Of a stretch of 64,000 nt of DNA, positions 1-8,256 are shown piece by piece. Position 1 is the first letter of the stretch. Every line of letters begins with the position of its first letter. A program made the translations under genes and the position numbers. This DNA is from Geminicoccus harenae. Its GTDB lineage: Bacteria > Pseudomonadota > Alphaproteobacteria > Geminicoccales > Geminicoccaceae. The stretch is from assembly GCF_019800005.1 (NCBI RefSeq), contig NZ_JABGCL010000011.1:62001-126000 (forward strand), written 5' to 3'. Below the pieces are notes generated by a model. The model was given only the letters and a program-made list of their open reading frames with translations. It searched no databases and was not told the origin of the DNA.

Positions 1-2
1 GC

Positions 3-203
3 CGGGTCGACATCCCGGTCGCCCCCTGCATCATCGGCCTGATCCTGGGCCCGATGGCCGAGGAACAACTGCGCCGCGCCCTGTCCATCTCCCAGGGCGA
101 CCTGGTGGCGGTGCTGACCCGGCCGCTCACGCTCACCATCCTGATCCTGGCGGCGCTGGTGGTGGCCGTGCCCCCACTCCTGGCCCGGCGCAGACGGGCC
201 TGA
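3..203 (+). CDS. TctA-family tricarboxylate transporter permease, C-terminal fragment cut by window edge
   Basis: The frame is open from the first bases and encodes the last 66 residues of a large membrane permease. It carries the family's C-terminal signature: a LILGPMAEEQLRRAL stretch followed by SQGD and a closing hydrophobic helix ending in a basic tail. The complete TctA at 53917-55422 has the corresponding segment (LGFILGPMMEEYLRRAM), so the assignment rests on direct comparison within the window. The family forms the 12-TM subunit of tripartite tricarboxylate transporters in the inner membrane. The start lies outside the window. It is a second, distinct tct locus rather than a copy of the downstream one, because the residues differ at many positions. 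Confidence 0.85.
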   Translation, partial: RVDIPVAPCIIGLILGPMAEEQLRRALSISQGDLVAVLTRPLTLTILILAALVVAVPPLLARRRRA

Positions 204-245
204 AATGGCCTCGAGTCCGGCGGACAGGATAGCTTAGTTCGCCCT

Positions 246-989
246 TTGGCTAGCCTGCTACTATCGCTACTTAGCCCTATTCATGTTGCTTACCGCCAAC
301 GCGAAGCAGGCACATCCTCCTATTTACATAGGATTACAAATTTCCGACAATTGCGCCAAGAAGCATCCGCAATATTGGAAATAGATGTGGCTTCTCTAAG
401 AGACGTAGAATCCGCTTTAAATAATTGGAAAAATTGGCAAGATGTCTTCGAACATCAAGGTCCAATACAGGATAGTCCAATATTATCGAATCCGCAACGC
501 TTCTACAACTTTCTAACAGAGTATAGCGTAGGAAGAACTATCCGCGCCGGTACCCGAGATGACTTGCGAATAACATTGCGATCTGACGAGTTCGCCATTC
601 AGGATCTAGCGGCGGATACGACAAACAAGCTTCTCGATATAAAACAGAACAAGCTTCGCCCTCAATTTGCTACGCACGATGGCAGGCGTCAGCTTATTTC
701 TGCCCTGTCAAAAATTATGGCTCTTATAGCTCCTGGAACATTTAATGCTTGGGATCGATTCGCTCGTATTGGCCTTCATAAGGAACATGGTGGTTTCAGA
801 TATCATGCCAGCAATGACTATAGCACTTATATTACCGCCATCAACGAGTTGCTCTCTCAGCCTCTAGGCGCCAAGATTCGCACAGTGTGCGCTGGTCTCT
901 ACCCTTCCACATTCGCTGCCACGTCAGACCGGTTCCACCGACGGGTCTTGGATACGTACCTGATGCGGGTCGGCGGACGCAATTTTTGA
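246..989 (+). CDS. Hypothetical protein in a low-GC island
   Basis: A 247-residue soluble protein that I do not recognise with confidence. The frame is open from the stop codon of the preceding permease, and the only plausible start is TTG at 246; no clear ribosome binding site is visible. The base composition is very unlike its neighbours: two sample 60-base lines give about 37% and 45% G+C against about 70% around it, with A/T-ending codons, so recent horizontal acquisition is the simplest reading. The last ~25 codons return to host-like composition. A central segment around residues 150-172 (SKIMALIAPGTFNAWDRFA) recalls the 'S-K-hydrophobic-P-x-F-x-x-W-D' pattern of OGG-like/HhH DNA glycosylase relatives, but this is only a resemblance. 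The product ends in an Arg-rich DTYLMRVGGR segment. It could also be a remnant of a larger mobile gene. Confidence 0.6.
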   Translation: MASLLLSLLSPIHVAYRQREAGTSSYLHRITNFRQLRQEASAILEIDVASLRDVESALNNWKNWQDVFEHQGPIQDSPILSNPQRFYNFLTEYSVGRTIRAGTRDDLRITLRSDEFAIQDLAADTTNKLLDIKQNKLRPQFATHDGRRQLISALSKIMALIAPGTFNAWDRFARIGLHKEHGGFRYHASNDYSTYITAINELLSQPLGAKIRTVCAGLYPSTFAATSDRFHRRVLDTYLMRVGGRNF

Positions 990-1025
990 ACACTCTCGCG
1001 TGGCGCTTGCGACCGTGTATGCTGA

Positions 1026-1556
1026 CGCGGCGACTTGGCCCATGCCGAGGCGGAGTTCGACAAGGCGCTTCGCCTGAGCCCCAACTCCGCCGATCTCCTT
1101 TCCATCTACGCCGCCTGGGCAAGCAGCTATGGCAAGCCGGAGAAGGGCGTAGAGGCAGCGCTTCGGGCCATACGCCTCAACCCGCAACCGCCTGCCTATG
1201 CCTTCCGCACCTACCGCTACACTTTCTTCATGGCAGGCCGGTACGACGATGCCCTGCACTTCGCGAACCGGGTGCCGCGCGAAGCCTGTAGTTCGTTCGA
1301 CCACGTGCTCCGGGCTGCGGCACTGGCGGCCCTGGGCCGTGGCGAGGAGGCGCGTGCAGCGGTAGCCGAGACGATCGCGCAGTTCCCGGACATCAGTGCC
1401 GAAGGATTTGCCATCCTCGATCCCGTATGGAACGAGTCTGAACGACAGCGCCTCGTCGAGACCATGCGCAAGGCCGGCTTCCCCTTGTGCGCGAGCGCCG
1501 ACGACTTCAGGAACAGCCCAGACCTCCAGCGCCTTCCAGAGTGCGTCGGGTCCTAG
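1026..1556 (+). pseudogene. C-terminal TPR remnant of an adenylate/guanylate cyclase-type protein
   Basis: The frame is open from just after a stop at 1023-1025 and reads straight into tetratricopeptide-like helices (AEAEFDKALRLSPNSADLL, then VEAALRAIRLNPQPP, then a third helix pair). It closes with the VETMRKAGFP ending that is characteristic of the C-terminus of class III adenylate/guanylate cyclases with TPR tails in alphaproteobacteria. The N-terminal cyclase domain is absent; the sequence upstream is the low-GC gene. No ATG or ribosome binding site precedes it (only a TTG at 1035), so I treat it as a truncated remnant rather than a functional gene. It could be expressed as a stand-alone TPR protein, but nothing in the sequence argues for that. 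Confidence 0.6.
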
Positions 1557-1657
1557 CCAGATGGCTGGCAGCACAGCGCCTCCCTGAAGCAGAGCTTGCC
1601 GCAGCCTGCCCCCCGCCTAACTCCATGATCAGAAGTCGGAGCGAGGAACGCCCTTAC

Positions 1658-2611
1658 ATGCCGCCGTCCTTTCTGCCGGACAGGCTCGTCCAGCCGCTCC
1701 GCACTGCGATCACCGAGGGCGTTGCCGCCTATTTCAACGACCGCTCGCAGGGCGAGAAGCCGGTCGGGCGCCATCCCGACGGGCTGTTCGGTCCGGCCTC
1801 GGTGACCTGGCGGGTCCATGGCGACCTGGCGTCGATGATGGTGGGCGGCATCGCGGCCCTCCTGCTCCAGATGCTGCATCCCGCCGTGCTCGCCGGCGTG
1901 CGCGACCATTCCAACTTCCGGGCCGACATGCATGGCCGGCTGCGGCGGACCGCGCGGTTCGTCTCGGTCACCACCTATGGCGAGCGCTCCCTGGCCCTGG
2001 CCGCGATCGAGCGGGTGCGCCGCATCCATGGCGGGGTCCGGGGCACGCTGCCGGATGGCACGCCTTATACCGCCAGCGACCCGGACCTCCTGGCCTGGGT
2101 GCATGTGGCGGAGGCGAGCTGCTTTCTCCGCTCCTGGATCCGCTATGGGGAGCCTGGGATGCTCATGGCCGACCAGGACCGCTACTTCGCCGAGATGGCC
2201 GAGGTCGGCCAAGCACTCGGGGCCGATCCGGTGCCGCGCAACCGTGCCGAGGCCAGGGCACTGATCCAGGCGATGCGGCCCCGGCTGCGCAGCGATCAAT
2301 ACACGGCGGAAGTGGCGCGGCTCGTCCTCGCCAGGCCGGCATCGACCTCCGCGGCCGCACCGCTGCAGGCACTCGCCATGGACGCCGCCGTCGACCTGCT
2401 GCCGGGCTGGGCGGCCCGGATGCACGGCCTGTCCGTGCCGCCGTTTCGCACCCCGCTCGTCCGCCTGGGCACGCTGGGCGTGGCCCGCACCCTGCGCTGG
2501 GCGTTCGCCGGCAGGCGGGCGCCGGCACGCCCGCTGCCGGCCCGCCCCGTGCCTGCGCGGAGCCGGGCGCGCCACCCTCCCGCCGGGGCCGATCGCGCCG
2601 AACGCTATTGA
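1658..2611 (+). CDS. Oxygenase MpaB family protein (DUF2236)
   Basis: A 317-residue protein of the latex-clearing-protein/MpaB oxygenase family, haem-dependent enzymes whose bacterial members are mostly uncharacterised. Visible hallmarks are the N-terminal WRVHGD motif, the long hydrophobic helix rich in M/L/P that follows (LLLQMLHPAVLAGV), and a central helical region with conserved WVHVAEASCF. The C-terminus is a Pro/Arg-rich tail. The ATG at 1658 is chosen because a GAGGA sits 10 bases upstream; an in-frame ATG at 1625 would place the start 11 codons earlier without a good Shine-Dalgarno sequence. It is followed by 163 bases before the ABC importer, so it is probably its own unit. The substrate cannot be inferred. 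Confidence 0.85.
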   Translation: MPPSFLPDRLVQPLRTAITEGVAAYFNDRSQGEKPVGRHPDGLFGPASVTWRVHGDLASMMVGGIAALLLQMLHPAVLAGVRDHSNFRADMHGRLRRTARFVSVTTYGERSLALAAIERVRRIHGGVRGTLPDGTPYTASDPDLLAWVHVAEASCFLRSWIRYGEPGMLMADQDRYFAEMAEVGQALGADPVPRNRAEARALIQAMRPRLRSDQYTAEVARLVLARPASTSAAAPLQALAMDAAVDLLPGWAARMHGLSVPPFRTPLVRLGTLGVARTLRWAFAGRRAPARPLPARPVPARSRARHPPAGADRAERY

Positions 2612-2774
2612 CCCGGCCCCGGCCTGCTGCATTTTCACGCTCCACAAGGCCAGGAGGGCCAAAGGGCCGCCGGGTGGTTCTGCCGTTGCGCTCAGGGTGC
2701 GCCTGTGGCTTCCTGGCTGATATATCATTGCCGGTAGCGGGTCGTTCCCTCTGCCGGCGGGGGAGGCAAGGAAG

Positions 2775-4154
2775 ATGAGACGAGACCTGCTCAAGCGCGG
2801 ACTGCTGCTGGGTGCCGCCGCGATGTTCGTTGCGACCAGCGTGCCCGCCTCGGCAGAGACGCTGACGGTCTGGTGGGTGAAGGGCTTCTACCGCGCCGAG
2901 GACGAGGCGCTGTTCAGGGCGATCGAGGCGTTCGAGAAGAAGACCGGCGTCGACATCGAGCTCTCCCAGTACGCCATCCAGGACATGATCCCCAAGACGG
3001 TGGCGGCGCTCGACAGCGGTACGCCGCCGGACATCGCCTATGCCGACAGCTACGACTTCCAGGTCGGTGCGAAGTGGGCGTTCGAGAACCGGCTGGAGGA
3101 CCTGACCAGCGTCCTGGAGCCGATGAAGGACCAGTTCGACGAGAACACGCTCTCGACGACCTACCTCTACAACGACACCACCAAGCAGCGCGCCTACTAC
3201 TCCTTCCCGCTCAAGCGGCAGACCATGCATATCGAGTACTGGATCGATATGCTGCAGGAGGCCGGCTTCCAGGAAAGCGACGTTCCCGAGGATTGGGAGG
3301 GCTTCTGGAGTTTCTGGTGCAACGATGCCCAGAAGGGCTATCGCGGTGCCACCGGCCAGCGCGCCTACGGCATCGGCCAGCCGATGGGCGTGGATTCGAC
3401 CGACAGCTTCTTCTCGTTCCTGACCTTCATGGACGCCTACAACGTCAAGCTGGTCGATGACGAGGGCAACCTGCTGGTCGACGACCCGAGCGTGAAGGAA
3501 GGCCTGATCGGCGCGCTCACCGACTATACCACGCCCTATACCGAAGGCTGCGTGCCGCCGTCGGCGACCTCGTGGAAGGACCCGGACAACAACGTCGCCT
3601 ACCACAACAAGACGACGATGATGACCCACAACGCCACGATCTCGCTGGCGGGCAAGTGGTACGACGACATGACCAACCCGGCGCTCACCGACGCCGAGCG
3701 CGAGACCGCCAAGAAGAACTATTACGAGCTGATCCGCACCCGCGGCTTCCCGACCAAGCCGGACGGCTCGCCGATGGTCTACCGCTCGGCCGTCAAGACC
3801 GGCGTGATCTTCCAGCAGGCCAGGAACAAGGAGCGCGCCAAGGAGTTCCTGGCGTTCCTGATGCAGCCGGAAAACCTGCAGCCCTACGTCGAGGGTTCGC
3901 TCGGCCGCTGGTTCCCGGTGACCAAGAGCGGCATGGAAAGCCCGTTCTGGCAGGAGGATTCCCACCGCAAGTCGGTCTATGACCAGTTCAAGGCCGGCAC
4001 GGTCACCTTCGAGTTCACCAAGAACTGGAAGTTCACCATCCTCAACAACGAGAACGTCTGGGCCAAGGCGATGAACCGCGTGGTCAACGAGAACGTCTCG
4101 GTCGAGGACGCCGTGGACGAGATGATCGCGCGTATCAAGGAAGTCGCGGGCTGA
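2775..4154 (+). CDS. Sugar ABC transporter substrate-binding protein (family 1)
   Basis: A 459-residue periplasmic binding protein. Residues 1-27 form a signal peptide with a charged MRRDLLKR start, hydrophobic core and an ASA|E cleavage site. The mature part opens LTVWWVKGFYRAEDEALF, the usual beginning of carbohydrate-binding proteins, and contains GTPPDIAYADSYD and a C-terminal AKEFLAFLMQPENLQPYVEG motif of the SBP_bac_1/8 type. The start has a GGAGG about 9 bases upstream. It lies first in an operon with two permease genes, separated from them by a perfect 10-bp hairpin (4170-4198) that could stabilise this message. The ligand is unknown; an oligosaccharide or polyol is likely from family membership. 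Confidence 0.92.
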   Translation: MRRDLLKRGLLLGAAAMFVATSVPASAETLTVWWVKGFYRAEDEALFRAIEAFEKKTGVDIELSQYAIQDMIPKTVAALDSGTPPDIAYADSYDFQVGAKWAFENRLEDLTSVLEPMKDQFDENTLSTTYLYNDTTKQRAYYSFPLKRQTMHIEYWIDMLQEAGFQESDVPEDWEGFWSFWCNDAQKGYRGATGQRAYGIGQPMGVDSTDSFFSFLTFMDAYNVKLVDDEGNLLVDDPSVKEGLIGALTDYTTPYTEGCVPPSATSWKDPDNNVAYHNKTTMMTHNATISLAGKWYDDMTNPALTDAERETAKKNYYELIRTRGFPTKPDGSPMVYRSAVKTGVIFQQARNKERAKEFLAFLMQPENLQPYVEGSLGRWFPVTKSGMESPFWQEDSHRKSVYDQFKAGTVTFEFTKNWKFTILNNENVWAKAMNRVVNENVSVEDAVDEMIARIKEVAG

Positions 4155-4169
4155 CATCTTCCGGACGCT

Positions 4170-4198
4170 CCGTCATGGCACGCTTTCGGCCATGACGG
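4170..4198 (+). promoter_or_regulatory. Intercistronic stem-loop in the ABC importer operon
   Basis: A perfect 10-bp inverted repeat (CCGTCATGGC at 4170-4179, GCCATGACGG at 4189-4198) with a 9-base loop lies between the binding-protein stop and the first permease. No T-run follows. Such hairpins often protect the 3' end of binding-protein mRNA so that it outnumbers the permeases; that role is inferred here. Confidence 0.6.
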
Positions 4199-4253
4199 TG
4201 GCGTCCTGAAGGCGTAGCTTGATGGGCCGTCGGAAGAAGATCGGAGGCGAACC

Positions 4254-5129
4254 ATGTCGGCAGCTGCTGTCCAGGCGGACCGCGCTCCTCCCGAAAGCAA
4301 GGTCCGACGACCCTGGACGGCCGCGGAGACCTGGGGTGCGCTCATGCTCATCCCCTACGTCCTGGTCTTCCTGGCCTTCGTCCTCTACCCCGTGCTGTAC
4401 GGCTTCTGGCTGGCCCGTCACCCGTCCAGCTACGTGGCGCTGTTCGGCGATCCGATCTTCCGCCGATCGGTCGTCAACACGCTGATCTTCCTGGTCGTCG
4501 CGATCAACGTGAAGATGTTGCTGGCCCTGCTCCTGTCCGGCTTCTTCCTGCACGAGCGCTGGTGGGTCCGCTGGCTTTCGGTGATCTTCATCCTGCCCTG
4601 GGCGGTCCCCGCGATCCCGACCATCCTGTCGGTCCGCTTCATGCTGAATCCCGAATGGGGCCTGATCAACCAGCTCTGGTTCCGCTGGACCTTCGAGGAC
4701 GGGCCGAACTGGCTGAACGAGCCCTGGCTGGCGCTGACCATGGCCATGGCGGTCCATATCTGGAAGTCGCTGCCGTTCTGGACGCTGATGATGCTGACCG
4801 GAAGGCTCGCGATCTCCGCCGATCTGTACGAGGCGGCCTCGGTGGACGGTGCCACCAAGTGGCACAAGTTCCGCTACGTCACCTGGCCGTCCCTGCAGAC
4901 CATGTACTTCACCTGCACGATCCTCTCGATGATCTGGACACTCGGCGACTTCAACAGCGTCTACCTGCTCACTGGCGGGGGCCCGGCCGACCTGACCCAT
5001 GTCCTGGCCACGCTCGGTGTCCGCTACCTGCGCCTGGACCAGATCGACCTGTCGCTCGCTACCGTCGTCTGCGCGATGCCGCTGGTGCTGCCGCTGGTCT
5101 ACATCATGATGAAGCGGTTCTCCAAATGA
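4254..5129 (+). CDS. Sugar ABC transporter permease (MalF type)
   Basis: A 291-residue inner-membrane protein with about six transmembrane helices (first at residues ~25-50). It carries the EAA-loop motif that contacts the ATPase: YEAASVDGATKWHKF followed by a hydrophobic I/V-P segment, around residues 195-215. It ends with a VYIMMKRFSK cytoplasmic tail. A GGAGG lies about 9 bases before the ATG. The gene follows the binding protein and overlaps the next permease by four bases (ATGA at 5126-5129), so the two permeases are translationally coupled. No ATP-binding subunit is encoded nearby; a shared MsmK/UgpC-type ATPase elsewhere must energise it. Confidence 0.93.
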   Translation: MSAAAVQADRAPPESKVRRPWTAAETWGALMLIPYVLVFLAFVLYPVLYGFWLARHPSSYVALFGDPIFRRSVVNTLIFLVVAINVKMLLALLLSGFFLHERWWVRWLSVIFILPWAVPAIPTILSVRFMLNPEWGLINQLWFRWTFEDGPNWLNEPWLALTMAMAVHIWKSLPFWTLMMLTGRLAISADLYEAASVDGATKWHKFRYVTWPSLQTMYFTCTILSMIWTLGDFNSVYLLTGGGPADLTHVLATLGVRYLRLDQIDLSLATVVCAMPLVLPLVYIMMKRFSK

Positions 5130-5992
5130 GCGCGCCCCGTCGCCCCGGCTGGTTCCTGCGCGGCGTCGCCACCGACGCCAAGCTGCTCCTGATCGGCATC
5201 CCGGTCTTCCTGTGGACCATCCTGCCGATCTACCACCTGTTCCTGTTCTCGATCTCGCCCAAGGACCAGGCAATGTCCGGCAAGCTCTGGCCGGACCACC
5301 CGACCCTCAACAACTTCATCATCGTCTTCAACGAGCGCCACCACTTCCTGGGCAATTTCTGGCTGCAGTTCTGGAACTCGTTCTTCATCGCCGCGATGGT
5401 GGGCATCCTGACCCTGGTGGTCGCCACGTTTGCCGCCTTCTCGATCAGCCGGCTGAAGACCCGCTTCGGCGGCACGGTGATGAACCTGGCCCTGTTCACC
5501 TATTTCGTCCCGGCCGCCTTCCTGGCCGTGCCGATGTATCGGACCATGGGCATCTACGGCCTGCTCAACACCCAGTGGGCGCTGATCCTGGCGATGATGA
5601 CGCTGGCCGCACCCTATGCGATCTGGGTGCTCAAGCAGGCCTCGGACAAGCTGCCGCGCGAACTGGACGAGGCGGCGGTGGTGGACGGCGCCACACCCAT
5701 GCAGCTCTTCCGCCTGGTCTACCTGCCGCTGATGGCGCCCTCGCTGGTCGCGGTCGGCGTCTACGCGCTGCTGCTGGCCTGGAACGAATATCTCTATGCC
5801 TTCCTCCTGCTGTCCCGGGACACCGACGTGACCCTGCCGGTGGCACTCGGCAACTTCCTGGCCGCCGACGACTCCCCCTGGGAGCTGCTCATGACCACCG
5901 GCCTGATCTACGCGATCCCGCCCGCGGTGATCTATTACGTGTTCAAGCGCTACATGACCGCCGGGCTCACCTCCGGTGCGGTGAAGAGCTAG
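5126..5992 (+). CDS. Carbohydrate ABC transporter permease (MalG type)
   Basis: A 288-residue second permease of the importer, with about six membrane helices and the EAA motif DEAAVVDGATPMQLFRLVYL, typical of the MalG subfamily, around residues 185-210. The start ATG overlaps the stop of the preceding permease (ATGA), which fixes it. The protein ends with KRYMTAGLTSGAVK, a C-terminal ending common to MalG homologues. It closes the operon: an extended GC-rich hairpin at 6006-6058 follows, and the next genes run on the other strand. The pair presumably forms a heterodimeric channel served by the upstream binding protein. Confidence 0.93.
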   Translation: MSAPRRPGWFLRGVATDAKLLLIGIPVFLWTILPIYHLFLFSISPKDQAMSGKLWPDHPTLNNFIIVFNERHHFLGNFWLQFWNSFFIAAMVGILTLVVATFAAFSISRLKTRFGGTVMNLALFTYFVPAAFLAVPMYRTMGIYGLLNTQWALILAMMTLAAPYAIWVLKQASDKLPRELDEAAVVDGATPMQLFRLVYLPLMAPSLVAVGVYALLLAWNEYLYAFLLLSRDTDVTLPVALGNFLAADDSPWELLMTTGLIYAIPPAVIYYVFKRYMTAGLTSGAVKS

Positions 5993-6005
5993 CCGGGCCT
6001 CCAAA

Positions 6006-6058
6006 GCCGCCGTGCGCTCCCGGTCCCTCGCCCTCGAGGACCGGGAGCCCTTGGCGGC
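6006..6058. terminator. Extended GC-rich stem-loop between convergent genes
   Basis: Outer arms GCCGCC (6006-6011) and GGCGGC (6053-6058) enclose an 11-bp perfect inner stem GCTCCCGGTCC (6016-6026) / GGACCGGGAGC (6038-6048). It lies between the end of the permease operon (plus) and the end of the SHOCT gene (minus), so it can serve both strands. There is no clear U-tract, so termination efficiency is uncertain. Confidence 0.55.
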
Positions 6059-6067
6059 CTCGTCCCG

Positions 6068-6339
6068 TCAGCCTGCCAGGATCCGGCGCTTCTGGTCCGT
6101 GAACTCCTGATCGGTCAGGACGCCCGCGACCCTCAGGGCTGCCAGCCGCTCCAGCTTCGACACCACGTCGTCGGCCGGGGCTGGCCGAACCCTCCCTGGT
6201 AGGCTGCCTGCACCAGCCGCTCCACGCGCTCGTCTTCCCATGGAAGCCCTGGCAGCGCCTTTTTCTCCCGGCATGCCAGCCATCGGCTTGCACCATCCAG
6301 CGCAGCAACCTGCTGCCTCATCTGATCAACCGTCGCCAT
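6068..6339 (-). pseudogene. SHOCT-domain protein with an apparent frameshift
   Basis: Read from an ATG at 6339 with a good GAGGAA six bases upstream, the first ~50 residues look like genuine protein (MATVDQMRQQVAALDGASRW, later PWEDERVERLVQAAYQGG). The frame then degenerates into a Trp/Arg-rich read-through. One base out of phase, from about 6190 down to 6068, the sequence encodes PADDVVSKLERLAALRVAG and ends VLTDQEFTDQKRRILAG, an excellent C-terminal SHOCT domain (short helical hairpin that ends many bacterial proteins). The two halves join if one base is restored between about 6170 and 6200, near a GGGAGGG run. It is either a recent frameshift, a sequencing error, or a recoding site. The intact product would be about 90 residues of unknown function. 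Confidence 0.55.
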
Positions 6340-6560
6340 CCGATTCCTCGAGTTGCAGGTTGCGACTGCACGCGCCAGCCTGCGCGCTTGCCCACTTGTA
6401 GCAGCCATTTCCTAATGAAACGTGAAGTGGGGCGCCCGAAACCGTCCAGGAGCTATGCCGACCCCGCCGGCCTAGCCCTGCCGCACCGTGACGAGCCAGC
6501 GGATCGGCGCCCGCCTTCATGCTACTGTGCCCAGGCGGCTACGGGATCGTGGAGGCGGGC

Positions 6561-6806
6561 ATGTTCGTGACGCTGCTCGGCGCACTGCTGATCTTTCTCG
6601 GGATCCTCTATTTGGCGGCCCAGGCGCTGCGGCGCGGCCGGCTGAGTGCAGGGACCCCGGAGCGCCCGGTGGCGCAGGCCGGCTCGCTGGAGCCGCCCGG
6701 CCGGGTCACCGCCTTCCGGCTCGGCGCGAACTGGCCGGGCCTCGCCCTGATCGCCCTGGGTGCCATCCTGCTGATCGCCGTGGCGGCCATTCCGGCGGCC
6801 TCCTGA
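6561..6806 (+). CDS. Small two-helix membrane protein
   Basis: An 81-residue hypothetical protein. The ATG at 6561 is preferred over 6519 because GGAGG lies six bases before it. Residues ~3-20 form one transmembrane helix (VTLLGALLIFLGILYLAAQ) and residues ~58-78 a second (LALIALGAILLIAVAAI), joined by a Pro/Arg/Ala-rich loop. I do not recognise a family. It stands alone between the SHOCT gene and an exported protein on the same strand, 141 bases upstream of the latter. Confidence 0.6.
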   Translation: MFVTLLGALLIFLGILYLAAQALRRGRLSAGTPERPVAQAGSLEPPGRVTAFRLGANWPGLALIALGAILLIAVAAIPAAS

Positions 6807-6947
6807 GCGCCCCTGCGCCCAGGCCGGTGATTTTCGTCACTGGAGGCTTCGCTTGCCGGTGGCCAATGGCTGTGGAACTACCGGAAAGCGCGGTGCCGCA
6901 GGATCGGCTCCTTCCGGAACCAGGCCATCATCGCAAGGAGGCTACCG

Positions 6948-8234
6948 ATGATGCAGACGGCGAGAACGCTGCGAGCCGGACATGGGCCGGCTCCACGCAC
7001 CATCCACCGCTGGCTCCCGCTGCTCCTGCTCCTGACCGCCCTGGCGGTGCCGCTGGGTGCCTGGGCACAAGAGCCGACCGTGCGCCAGTTCGCCAACCTG
7101 ATCTTCACGCTGCCGCCCGACTGGGAGTGGATCGGCCGGCGGGACGACGGGCGGCTCAGGATCAATTATGACGGCGATCGCGGCCGCTGCCGGAACTGCG
7201 AGATCCTGATCGACCGGGGCAACAGCACGGCCATGCCGATCCGGGCCTGGCAGCAGGCCCTGTCGCGGACCTTCTTCGAGGGCACCGTGCCGGCCAGCCC
7301 CAACCAGTGGCACTGGGAGGCCAATGGCGGCCGGCCCATCCATGTCCTGATGCGCGTGGCGCGCGATGAGCGTGGCCGAAACTGGTTCGAGGCGTTCTTC
7401 GCGGTGGGCCTGCCCACCCGGCACGAGCTCCTGGCGTTTACCGCCGAGATCAGCAGCCAGGCGGAGCTGGATGGTGCGGTCGCGGTCATCAATGCCGACA
7501 TCCTGCCGATGATCGAGGCGATGCGCTACGAGAGCGAGGGTGCAGCACCGCTGGCCGGCCAGCCGGTCATCGGCACGCTGCGCGGCATCTGGTACGGCAC
7601 CGCGGTCTACAACCGCTATAACGGCCTGACCGGCATGCTGGAGCTGGTCCGCGATACCGAGCTGTTCACCTTCTTCCCGGGCGGCAGGTTCTACAAGGGC
7701 GTGCCGGCCACGGGCGTCGATCCCATCAACTACAAGTCACTGGTTCGGCAGGGTGAGCTCGGGCTCGGCAACTACCAGGCGATGGGCGACCAGGTCCAGC
7801 TGCGCTATTCGGACGGCCGCACCGCCACCCTGCAGATGATGAATGGCGCCGCCATCCAATCCGGCCGGGTCGCCATGTACCCCAAGAAGGTGCCGCCCGC
7901 GGGCTACCGCTTTGCCGGCACGATCCAGTCGGTCAACTATACCAGCTTCGGCCTGGGCTCCGGCCTGACCGGCGGAGTGTCGAGCGAACGCAACCAGGTC
8001 TTCCGCATGGACGGGACGGTGGTCGATTCGAAGTTCGTCGGCGTCTCCGGCTCGGGCGAGGATGGCGGCGGGTTCAGCGGCGGCTCGACGAAGCCCGAGA
8101 CGGTTGGCCGCTACGAGGTGCTGAACGGCCGGATCGTCATCACGCCGCCCACGGGCGAGCCCATGTCGAGCTGGATCCTGTTCGACGGCGGGACGAACCT
8201 CGTGATCGGGGAGGAACCGGTCAAGGGCGGCTGA
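6948..8234 (+). CDS. Exported protein of unknown function
   Basis: A 428-residue protein with an N-terminal signal: a positively charged start, a Leu-rich core at residues ~22-36 and a GAWAQ cleavage region near residue 41. AAGGAGG sits five bases before the first of two adjacent ATGs (6948, 6951). Residues ~46-190 resemble a stress-response/PsbP-like fold in outline (FTLPPDWEWI start), and a pair of cysteines in a CRNC arrangement occurs near residue 80. A second part (about 205-420) is beta-rich, Gly/Ser-rich with WYGTAVYNRYNG and GSGEDGGGFSGGS, and ends in a short TPPTGEPMSSWILF segment. I do not recognise a named family. The composition suggests a periplasmic or surface-exposed protein. 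Confidence 0.75.
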   Translation: MMQTARTLRAGHGPAPRTIHRWLPLLLLLTALAVPLGAWAQEPTVRQFANLIFTLPPDWEWIGRRDDGRLRINYDGDRGRCRNCEILIDRGNSTAMPIRAWQQALSRTFFEGTVPASPNQWHWEANGGRPIHVLMRVARDERGRNWFEAFFAVGLPTRHELLAFTAEISSQAELDGAVAVINADILPMIEAMRYESEGAAPLAGQPVIGTLRGIWYGTAVYNRYNGLTGMLELVRDTELFTFFPGGRFYKGVPATGVDPINYKSLVRQGELGLGNYQAMGDQVQLRYSDGRTATLQMMNGAAIQSGRVAMYPKKVPPAGYRFAGTIQSVNYTSFGLGSGLTGGVSSERNQVFRMDGTVVDSKFVGVSGSGEDGGGFSGGSTKPETVGRYEVLNGRIVITPPTGEPMSSWILFDGGTNLVIGEEPVKGG

Positions 8235-8256
8235 GCAGATCCCGGGGCCGGCCGCG

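Noticed and set aside
2163..4157. Long open frame on the minus strand opposite the binding-protein gene
   Set aside because: It is the complement of codons in a real, high-GC gene; it has no family signature and the Arg/Asp/His/Gly-rich composition is typical of a shadow frame.
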